From: JAAYCI01 sp964370195
GTDB taxonomy: Bacteria; Bacillota; Clostridia; Oscillospirales; Ruminococcaceae
Assembly (NCBI GenBank): GCA_964370195.1
Contig: CAYJIH010000034.1
Span: 1 to 20,027, forward strand
Direction of reading: 5' to 3'
DNA: 20,027 bases
Shown here piece after piece: positions 14,505 to 20,027 of the stretch (the first letter of the stretch is position 1; each line of letters starts with the position of its first letter). The position numbers were made by a program, and so were the translations under genes. The notes beneath the pieces were generated by a model. That model had not been told where the DNA came from. It saw nothing but the letters and a program-made list of their open reading frames with translations, and did no database searches.

Positions 14505-15068
14505 CTAGCCAATGGTTACATACATGGTGAAAAAAGAATGCTCTTCATCGCATGGCTCAAATTTATACTCAATTTTAGAGCTTGCACGCCTTGCAATTTC
14601 AATAAGGCCAAGGCCTGCCCCTTTGCTTTCCTCGTTGTCATCGTCCATGCGCAGCCGTTCTTTATAATATTTGCGAAGCTGCGTTTTATCCAGTGAATTT
14701 AAATGCTCCACTCGCTCGCGAACCAGCTCCACCTTATCGTTTTTCATCATGTTGCCTGTTTGCAAATAATAGCTTTTGCCACGCGTGCCTAAAATGAACA
14801 CCCCACTCGATGCCAAATTGGCCTCACTATCCCCGTCTGCACCTAAAATAGGTTCTTTTACGGAATACATCTTTACATTGTTCATTTGCTCTACAAACAC
14901 TGAGAACACCGCCATCGAAGCCGACATTGGCATGTCGTCTACTTCCATGCGTTTTTTTAGCATATCCCCCACGCTCTCAATGCCCTCGGCCCACACCGGG
15001 CCGCTGTAAATTAAGTTGATATTTTGCTGTTTTAAAAACTGATAAAATGCCAACATACTGGGAAACAT
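14505..15068 (-). CDS. siaB: SiaB-family protein kinase (187 aa)
   Basis: The protein matches SiaB-family kinases, small GHKL-type ATP-binding proteins. It has an N-box-like segment FVEQMNNVKM (~58-67), a glycine-rich SKGAGLGLIEIAR (~148-160) near the C-terminus, and the usual final beta strands ending SFFTMYVTIG. In the Pseudomonas system SiaB phosphorylates SiaC and thereby lowers cyclase activity. It has no membrane segment, so it should be cytoplasmic. The ATG lies three bases beyond the stop of the cyclase gene, with GAGGAGG inside the end of that gene. SiaC follows after 11 bases, so the three are almost certainly co-transcribed. Confidence 0.87.
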   Translation of the reverse strand: MFPSMLAFYQFLKQQNINLIYSGPVWAEGIESVGDMLKKRMEVDDMPMSASMAVFSVFVEQMNNVKMYSVKEPILGADGDSEANLASSGVFILGTRGKSYYLQTGNMMKNDKVELVRERVEHLNSLDKTQLRKYYKERLRMDDDNEESKGAGLGLIEIARRASSKIEYKFEPCDEEHSFFTMYVTIG

Positions 15069-15071
15069 ATG

Positions 15072-15800
15072 CTATTCCTCCTCTACCGCAAGATACACGT
15101 AACGGTCTCGTCCACCTTGTTTCGCCTGATACAACGCCACATCTGCACGTTGCAAATACATAAGCGGTGTATGGTCGGCCTCTACAACAGCCGATGTTAC
15201 CCCAATAGAAACCGTTACACAATCGGCCACTGTGCTGCCCTCGTGTGTTAAGGCAAGCCCCTTCACAATCTCCAAAATACACGACGCAATCACACGCGCC
15301 CCACTTTCATCCGTGCTGGGCAGCACCACTGTAAACTCTTCTCCACCGTATCGCGCCACATAATCGCCCCGGCGCCCCACACGGCTTGCAATGGCACCGG
15401 CCACCTTTTTAAGGCAATCGTCGCCGGCGCTGTGCCCATATCGATCGTTGTATTTTTTGAAAAAATCCACGTCAATCATCAAAACACTTAGCACATCGCC
15501 ATTTACACACGCATTTTCCATCACTTCCGGCAAGCTTGCTTCCAAATATCTCCTGTTGTAAATGCCCGTCATTGCATCATAGTTCACCTCGTCCATCAAC
15601 TGCAACCGATCTGTGTTCAGTTGGTCGGTTGTGCGGTCCGTCAGTTTTGTTACGCGGCGCAACTGCCGCAGCAAACGGCCATACTCGCGTGTTAGTTCGG
15701 CATATTTTTCGTGCACATCCACCTGTTCTTCACGCGTGGTTTTGCAGTATGCCTTTGCCTCTTCCAACACTTTTGCTTCTCTTTCAAATAAATCCGACAC
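15072..15800 (-). CDS. SiaD-like diguanylate cyclase with coiled-coil stalk (242 aa)
   Basis: Residues ~5-72 form a charged helical coiled coil and ~73-242 form a complete GGDEF domain: DAMTGIYNRR at the start, the metal-binding Asp110 in MIDVDFFKKYND, GH followed by AGDDCL, the active motif GGEEF (152-156), and an I-site RRGD (143-146) for product inhibition. It should make c-di-GMP from two GTP. With no membrane or sensory domain, a short stalk and SiaB/SiaC genes directly downstream, it fits SiaD, which is activated by SiaC binding to the stalk. It is the first gene of the signalling set and starts at GTG after a G-rich, imperfect ribosome binding site. Confidence 0.92.
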   Translation of the reverse strand: MSDLFEREAKVLEEAKAYCKTTREEQVDVHEKYAELTREYGRLLRQLRRVTKLTDRTTDQLNTDRLQLMDEVNYDAMTGIYNRRYLEASLPEVMENACVNGDVLSVLMIDVDFFKKYNDRYGHSAGDDCLKKVAGAIASRVGRRGDYVARYGGEEFTVVLPSTDESGARVIASCILEIVKGLALTHEGSTVADCVTVSIGVTSAVVEADHTPLMYLQRADVALYQAKQGGRDRYVYLAVEEE

Positions 15801-15894
15801 GCTCCGCCCCCCTTACTCCCTGTCATTTTTCGCAGCCCTTAGAACACAATTTCCGTCAATATAGCGCATTCTTCTTATCCCCTATTGCAGGATT

Positions 15895-15923
15895 ATTATA
15901 CAAAATAAAAATGTAGAAAACAA
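15895..15923 (-). promoter_or_regulatory. Candidate proximal promoter of the signalling genes
   Basis: On the minus strand TTGTTT (15918-15923) and a consensus TATAAT (15895-15900) are separated by 17 bp. The -10 lies about 95 bases before the cyclase start. Confidence 0.55.
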
Positions 15924-15953
15924 GAACAACGCCCCGATAAACATCTTTTTTAT

Positions 15954-15982
15954 ATTATACCAAATTCATAGGCTCGCTACAA
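15954..15982 (-). promoter_or_regulatory. Candidate distal promoter of the signalling genes
   Basis: On the minus strand TTGTAG (15977-15982) and TATAAT (15954-15959) are separated by 17 bp, about 59 bases upstream of the proximal candidate. The pair would give tandem starts for the cyclase-led transcript. Confidence 0.5.
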
Positions 15983-16031
15983 ATAAAATTTTCAAGCCTT
16001 TACCGATTTTGCACCGATGCCAAACCGTATG

Positions 16032-16061
16032 TTGACACCCCCTCCCCCGCTATGATATGAT
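16032..16061 (+). promoter_or_regulatory. Promoter of the zinc-uptake operon
   Basis: A perfect TTGACA (16032-16037) is followed after 18 bp by TATGAT (16056-16061). The start of transcription would fall inside the palindrome at 16063-16083, so a repressor bound there would block it. Confidence 0.75.
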
Positions 16062-16062
16062 T

Positions 16063-16083
16063 ATTTGCGAATGATTCGCAAAT
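16063..16083. promoter_or_regulatory. Zur/Fur-type operator palindrome
   Basis: ATTTGCGAAT, one central G, then ATTCGCAAAT form a perfect 10-1-10 inverted repeat, containing the 7-1-7 symmetry typical of Fur-family operators. It lies just downstream of the -10 and 17 bases before the Fur-family gene it presumably controls. The cognate metal, zinc, is inferred from the downstream genes. Confidence 0.8.
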
Positions 16084-16100
16084 TGACCGGGAGGGGTTTT

Positions 16101-16505
16101 ATGTCAGCTTATCAAACACAACAACGAAAACTACTGCTTGATTTCTTAAATGAACATCCACACGAGGAGTTTAGTGCGCGCCATTTAGCAAACCGCCTGC
16201 CAAGCGGCAAAATTAGCCAGAGTGCGGTTTATCGCAATTTAAACGCCCTAGAACAAGATGGTTTTGTACGTAGAATTGTAAAAAATGGCTGCCGAGATGC
16301 TTACTATCAGTACACACAAGCATCGCAATGCCACCAGCTTTTGCACACAACTTGCCTGCAATGCGGCCAAACAGAACACAGTTCTCATGCCGTACTGGAA
16401 AACCTTTCCGGGCAACTTTTACACGAAAACAGCTTTACGGTGGCCGCCGACAAATCTATTTTATATGGGTATTGCGGGCTATGTTCGAAAAATATCCGCG
16501 GATAA
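16101..16505 (+). CDS. zur: Fur-family metalloregulator, probably Zur (134 aa)
   Basis: The N-terminal winged helix includes SARHLANRLP and ISQSAVYRNLNALEQDGFVRR, the Fur recognition helix. The dimerisation half has two CxxC pairs (Cys85/88 and Cys125/128) that form the structural zinc site, plus the His-rich segments CHQLLH and HSSH expected near the sensing site. The open frame extends upstream to a TTG inside the operator, but GGGAGGGG four bases before the ATG at 16101 decides the start. It heads an operon with a zinc-type ABC transporter, so Zur is more likely than Fur or PerR. It should repress its own operon when zinc is plentiful. Confidence 0.88.
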   Translation: MSAYQTQQRKLLLDFLNEHPHEEFSARHLANRLPSGKISQSAVYRNLNALEQDGFVRRIVKNGCRDAYYQYTQASQCHQLLHTTCLQCGQTEHSSHAVLENLSGQLLHENSFTVAADKSILYGYCGLCSKNIRG

Positions 16506-16528
16506 AGGTTCGCAAAAAAGGAGTTCTT

Positions 16529-17590
16529 ATGAAAAAAACGTATTTTACCACCGCCCTACTTGTTGCACTCAGCCTACTGTTCACAGCATGCACCGCAAGC
16601 ACCCCTTCGTCGCAAGGCGCTTCCCCTTCGTCGGCATCCGCCTCGGGCGACGCCTTAAACATTGTATGCACCACGTATCCTGTATATGACTGGACGCGCG
16701 AAGTGCTTGGCGAACGTTTTGAGGAAGCAAACGTTACATTGCTGTACGACAATGGCGTTGATATGCATAGTTTCCAGCCCTCTGTAGACGACATGCTTAC
16801 CATTACAGAAAGCGACCTTTTCCTTTATGTTGGTGGTGAATCGGAGCAATGGGTGGAAGAAGTGCTGGCCGAAAACGGCGACAATGGCACACATGTTGTA
16901 AAACTAATGGATGTTATAGAGGATCGGTTACTTCCAGACGGCCTTTTAGACGGCATGCAGGCCCACGACCATGACCACGACACCAGCGTGGCAGACGACC
17001 ACGACCATGACACCAGCACAACAGACGATGCTCACGACCACGAGGGATTGATGGATGAGCACATCTGGTTGTCTTTAACAAATGCGGAAATTCTAACGCA
17101 AAACATTGCCGATACCCTTGGCGAACTAGACAGTGCCAACGCACAGGAATACCAAGATAACGCCGCCGCTTACATCGATTCCTTGCACGCACTCGATGAA
17201 GAATACATCACCATGGTAAACGAAGCAGAGCTTGACACCATTTTATTTGCAGACCGCTTCCCCTTCCGTTATCTCTGCAACGATTACGGCATCATCCCCT
17301 ATGCTGCTTTCCCCGGCTGCTCTGCCGAAACAGAAGCCAGTTTTGAAACCGTGGCCTCTTTGTCGGATTCGTTAAGCGAACACGCACTGCCCTATATTCT
17401 GCTTGCAGACGATGGAGACGATGCGCTTGCCTTCACATTAATGGACAACACCGGCCTTGAATGCGAAATTTTGCGCTTGAATTCAATGCAAAATGTAAGC
17501 GATGATTTTGCCGAAAGTGATGCAAATTATCTAACCATTATGCAAGAAAACTTAGAAGTTTTACGCACAGCGCTCAATGTAAAGGAGTAA
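16529..17590 (+). CDS. znuA: ZnuA/AdcA-like metal-binding lipoprotein of an ABC transporter (353 aa)
   Basis: A lipoprotein signal ends LLFTAC with Cys21 as the lipidation site, followed by a Ser/Ala-rich linker. The mature part is a cluster A-I metal-binding protein: His80 in DMHSFQPS and His178 in DEHIWLS are two expected ligands. Between them, at 146-171, is a His/Asp-rich loop of the kind that marks zinc rather than manganese transporters. The usual third histidine region reads ADRFPFRYL (241-249), so Asp242 or another residue would have to replace that ligand. A perfect AAGGAG lies five bases before the ATG. The stop overlaps the ribosome binding site of the ATPase gene. It should capture zinc outside the membrane for ZnuB and ZnuC. 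Confidence 0.88.
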   Translation: MKKTYFTTALLVALSLLFTACTASTPSSQGASPSSASASGDALNIVCTTYPVYDWTREVLGERFEEANVTLLYDNGVDMHSFQPSVDDMLTITESDLFLYVGGESEQWVEEVLAENGDNGTHVVKLMDVIEDRLLPDGLLDGMQAHDHDHDTSVADDHDHDTSTTDDAHDHEGLMDEHIWLSLTNAEILTQNIADTLGELDSANAQEYQDNAAAYIDSLHALDEEYITMVNEAELDTILFADRFPFRYLCNDYGIIPYAAFPGCSAETEASFETVASLSDSLSEHALPYILLADDGDDALAFTLMDNTGLECEILRLNSMQNVSDDFAESDANYLTIMQENLEVLRTALNVKE

Positions 17591-17591
17591 C

Positions 17592-18284
17592 ATGCCACAA
17601 CTTAAATGCGAAAACCTGGCCGTTGGTTATGAGGCAAAAACAGTTGCCAGCGGCATCTCTTTTGAAGTAAACGCAGGCGATTACGTTTGCATTGTGGGCG
17701 AAAATGGGTGCGGAAAAAGCACCCTGATGAAAACCATTTTGGGCCTACAGCCGGCCTTATCGGGCAAGCTGCAGTTTGGCGATGGCCTGCGCCCAAATGA
17801 AATTGGTTATCTGCCACAACAAACAGACATTCAGCGCGATTTTCCCGCTTCCGTGCTTGAAATTGTGCTGTCCGGCTGTTTAAACCGCATGGCATTGCGC
17901 CCGTTTTATTCCTCGGCCGAAAAAAAGCTTGCCCGCGAAAACATAGAAAAAATGGGCATTGCCCCACTAAAAAACCGCTGTTACCGCGAGCTTTCCGGCG
18001 GACAACAGCAACGCGTTTTGCTAGCGCGCGCCCTTTGCGCCACACGCAAAATGTTGCTGCTGGACGAACCCGTAGCCGGCCTTGACCCCACCACCACAAG
18101 CGAATTATATACACTTTTAGCGCGGCTTTGCCACGAAGACGGTGTTAGCATCGTGATGATTTCGCACGATGTGGCCGGCGCTTTGCCCGAAGCCAGCCAC
18201 GTTTTACACCTTCAGTCTACACATTATTTTGGCCCGTGTGCGCAGTATGCCCCGTTTCAAGAACAACAAGAAAGGCGGGCTTAG
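17592..18284 (+). CDS. znuC: Zinc ABC transporter ATP-binding protein (230 aa)
   Basis: The complete ABC ATPase has Walker A GENGCGKST (36-44), Q-loop YLPQQ, signature LSGGQQQ (134-140), Walker B MLLLDEP (154-160), D-loop AGLD and switch His192 in ISHD. The sequence is closest to the ZnuC/MntB-type subfamily that pairs with ABC-3 permeases. It begins one base after the ZnuA stop, with AAAGGAG as its binding site, and the permease starts three bases after its stop. Confidence 0.93.
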   Translation: MPQLKCENLAVGYEAKTVASGISFEVNAGDYVCIVGENGCGKSTLMKTILGLQPALSGKLQFGDGLRPNEIGYLPQQTDIQRDFPASVLEIVLSGCLNRMALRPFYSSAEKKLARENIEKMGIAPLKNRCYRELSGGQQQRVLLARALCATRKMLLLDEPVAGLDPTTTSELYTLLARLCHEDGVSIVMISHDVAGALPEASHVLHLQSTHYFGPCAQYAPFQEQQERRA

Positions 18285-18287
18285 CGT

Positions 18288-19130
18288 ATGTTGCAAACCT
18301 TATACGATTACTTGCAGTATCCTTTTGTGCAATACGCCCTTGTGGTTGGTGTTTTAATTGCATTGTGCGCCTCTTTGCTTGGTGTAACGCTCGTTCTAAA
18401 GCGGTTTTCATACATCGGAGACGGGCTTTCGCATGTGGCGTTTGGCACCATGGCCGTGGGCACCATGATTGGCCTTGGCGATAACATGTTGTTTGTGTTG
18501 CCTGCCACCGTTTTATGTGCCATCTTTTTGCTGCGCAGCAACATGCACGCAAAAGTGCGCGGAGATGCCGCCATCGCCATGCTCTCTGTGGGGTCGATGG
18601 GTGTTGGCTACCTTTTGTTCAGCATTTTTTCGCCCACATCAAACCTTGCGGCCGACGTATGCAGCACTTTGTTCGGCTCCACATCCATTCTAACGCTTAC
18701 GCAAGTGGACGTTATCGTAAGCATTGTGCTTGCCATTGTGGTAATTGGCCTATTTCTATTGTTCTATCATAAAATATTTGCCGTTACATTCGATGCTTCG
18801 TTTATGAATGCCACCGGAGTAAAAGCCGATTTTTATAATTTGCTCATCGCCATCATCATTGCTGTCATCATCGTTTTGGCAATGAATTTGGTTGGCACAC
18901 TTCTCATTTCCGCTCTTGTTATTTTCCCCGCACTTTCGGCCATGCGCATCTTCGGCAGCTTCCGCGCCGTTACCATCTTTTCGGCCATCTTTTCTGTAAC
19001 ATGCGCATTGCTGGGGCTGCTAGCTTCTATTCTCATCGGCTCGCCCGTGGGGTCTACCATTGTTTGTGTAGACATTCTCGGTTTTCTGCTTTGCTACCTC
19101 ATTGGAAAAGTGAAAGGGGCGCTTGCATGA
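18288..19130 (+). CDS. znuB: Zinc ABC transporter permease, ABC-3 family (280 aa)
   Basis: A strongly hydrophobic protein with about eight membrane segments. The diagnostic ABC-3 stretch LKRFSYIGDGLSHVAFG follows the first helix, and later come NLVGTLLISALVIFPA and the GSPVGSTIV loop. The length is typical of ZnuB. It forms the membrane channel energised by the ATPase encoded just upstream. Its TGA overlaps the ATG of the next gene in ATGA, a sign of translational coupling. Confidence 0.92.
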   Translation: MLQTLYDYLQYPFVQYALVVGVLIALCASLLGVTLVLKRFSYIGDGLSHVAFGTMAVGTMIGLGDNMLFVLPATVLCAIFLLRSNMHAKVRGDAAIAMLSVGSMGVGYLLFSIFSPTSNLAADVCSTLFGSTSILTLTQVDVIVSIVLAIVVIGLFLLFYHKIFAVTFDASFMNATGVKADFYNLLIAIIIAVIIVLAMNLVGTLLISALVIFPALSAMRIFGSFRAVTIFSAIFSVTCALLGLLASILIGSPVGSTIVCVDILGFLLCYLIGKVKGALA

Positions 19131-19645
19131 ACATCAACCGCTTTATCATTGTTTTGGTTTGTTTGCTGCTCTCTTGCATTTTGCTGGTTGTGGTTGCCAC
19201 CGCCTGCAACAAAAACAATGAAGATATCCCGCCCGAGCCCACCGTGGCAACAAATCGCGCCACACCCTCTGTTTCTGCCCCCAGCACCACCGCCACGCCC
19301 GATGTAGACCTTACCACCCTAAGCAGCACCATGGTGTATGCCGAAGTGGCCAACATGATGGTGAACCCCGAACAATACGTTGGGAAAACCATTAAAGTGC
19401 GTGGCGAGTTTAACACAATCGATAACCCCGATACGGGTGATACACATTATATGATTGTGATTCGCGATGCACTGGCCTGCTGCGCACAAGGCCTTGAATT
19501 TTTCCCAACCAGCGGCCAACAATTCCCCGGCGATTTCCCCTCTTATTCTACGGAAATTGAACTCACCGGCATCTATACATCTTACCTAGAAGGCGACACG
19601 ACGTTTTATCAAATTGTATGCCGGGATTTTACGATTTTAGAATAA
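19127..19645 (+). CDS. Small lipoprotein with paired-cysteine domain, unknown function, zinc operon (172 aa)
   Basis: A hydrophobic N-terminus ends in VVVATAC with Cys27 as probable lipidation site. A Pro/Thr/Ser linker (33-62) leads to a compact, mostly beta domain (~67-172) that includes VNPEQYVGKTIKVRGEF, the Cys118-Cys119 pair in ALACCAQGLEF, and a final strand with Cys165. The YVGKxIxVRG plus CC arrangement recalls the domain of the YcgQ/DUF1980 family linked to zinc starvation in Bacillota, and may be an OB-like fold; this is a resemblance, not a firm assignment. The longer open frame overlaps the permease gene, but the ATGA overlap at 19127 marks the real start. It may help bind or hand over zinc at the cell surface. 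Confidence 0.8.
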   Translation: MNINRFIIVLVCLLLSCILLVVVATACNKNNEDIPPEPTVATNRATPSVSAPSTTATPDVDLTTLSSTMVYAEVANMMVNPEQYVGKTIKVRGEFNTIDNPDTGDTHYMIVIRDALACCAQGLEFFPTSGQQFPGDFPSYSTEIELTGIYTSYLEGDTTFYQIVCRDFTILE

Positions 19646-19654
19646 CCGCCAGAA

Positions 19655-19702
19655 GGCCGCAGGGCGCTGCCCCGCACCCCGCAATTTTTTAAAAAAATTG
19701 CG
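19655..19702 (+). repeat. Dispersed intergenic repeat, copy C
   Basis: GGGCGCTGCCCCGCACCCCG is followed by a perfect A/T hairpin (CGCAATTTTTT at 19680-19690 with AAAAAATTGCG at 19692-19702). It is the closest match to copy A at 205-252. It starts ten bases after the zinc operon stop and may act as the first terminator. Confidence 0.75.
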
Positions 19703-19820
19703 TAAACGATTTGGGCAAGGGCACGCTTTACGCCGGGCATTTGCAGGCGGGCAACATTTCTTTTAAACAGAGTCAATGGCAACAGGCTATTAAAAACAAA
19801 AAAGCGGAAACATAACAAGA

Positions 19821-19857
19821 AACAAACCCGAGAGAGCAAAGCTCTCTCGGGTTTGTT
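19821..19857. terminator. Terminator hairpin at the end of the zinc operon
   Basis: AACAAACCCGAGAGAGC pairs perfectly with 19841-19857 over 17 bp around an AAA loop. The T tract after it is weak (GGCTTTTAG). The core CCCGAGAGAGC is identical to that of the hairpin at 388-420. Confidence 0.8.
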
Positions 19858-19904
19858 GGCTTTTAGTTTAAGCCCGCCTGCTGCTCACGTGCTGAAGACC
19901 TTGG

Positions 19905-19970
19905 GGCGCCGCCCCAAACCCCGCCTGCTTTTCGAGAAAAGCAGGGGCAAAAGCTTTTTCTAAAGGGCAC
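19905..19970 (+). repeat. Dispersed intergenic repeat, copy D (diverged)
   Basis: GGGGCGCCGCCCCAAACCCCG leads into a hairpin, CCTGCTTTTC (19924-19933) with GAAAAGCAGG (19936-19945), then TTCTAAAGGGCACGTT, which also follows the core in copy B. The A/T hairpin arm has been replaced by a different stem. The remaining bases to 20027 show no gene. Confidence 0.6.
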
Positions 19971-20027
19971 GTTAGAACACGAGCGCACACAAAGGGAAAG
20001 CGTTAGGGCGGTTTTTTTAAGGTCACG

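Noticed and set aside
1..20027. CRISPR arrays, tRNA or rRNA genes, transposases, phage genes
   Set aside because: No regularly spaced short repeats with unique spacers, no tRNA-like cloverleaf and no transposase or integrase motifs were seen. The only tandem repeats are coding.

Overview
The window looks like a chromosomal segment of a strictly anaerobic Bacillota, most likely class Clostridia (an Oscillospirales-like gut lineage is my guess). The basis is an Fe-hydrogenase-type protein, strong AGGAGG ribosome binding sites, GTG starts, Listeria-Bacteroides and MBG surface repeats, a Zur-type zinc operon, and the dispersed intergenic repeat built on CTGCCCCGCACCCCGCAATTTTTT.

Layout. Positions 1-149 are the tail of an unrecognised plus-strand gene, followed by its terminator. 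Positions 150-882 are noncoding and hold four terminator-like hairpins and two opposed copies of a dispersed repeat. Positions 883-9990 (minus) encode a roughly 3035-residue secreted, repeat-built surface protein. Positions 10520-15800 (minus) carry five signalling genes in one direction. In transcription order they are a GGEEF diguanylate cyclase, a SiaB-family kinase, a SiaC-family phosphoprotein, a [FeFe]-hydrogenase-like protein fused to a SpoIIE/PP2C phosphatase, and a SARP/BTAD transcription regulator whose C-terminal domain is a degenerate GGDEF domain. Diverging from them (16101-19645, plus) is a zinc-uptake operon: Zur-like repressor, ZnuA-like lipoprotein, ZnuC, ZnuB and a small unknown lipoprotein. 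It is led by a promoter overlapped by a perfect palindrome. The right end is noncoding, with two more copies of the dispersed repeat and a terminator nearly identical to one at the left end.

How the parts may work together (inference). The four genes at 11868-15800 match the SiaA/B/C/D set of Pseudomonas, in which a PP2C phosphatase and a kinase set the phosphorylation of SiaC and thereby switch a diguanylate cyclase. Here the phosphatase sensor is replaced by an H-cluster hydrogenase module, so the input may be H2 or redox state. The next gene encodes a regulator whose GGDEF-like domain has lost the catalytic motif (SAAQY) but keeps an I-site-type RxxD exactly where the cyclase has it, as expected for a c-di-GMP receptor. 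The promoter of the giant surface protein carries two AGGTTAC repeats with an 11-bp period, ending 8 bp from a consensus TATAAT. That is the geometry known for SARP operators. The sequence therefore suggests a complete chain: H2/redox, then SiaC phosphorylation, c-di-GMP, a SARP-like regulator, and a giant adhesin. None of these links has been tested here.
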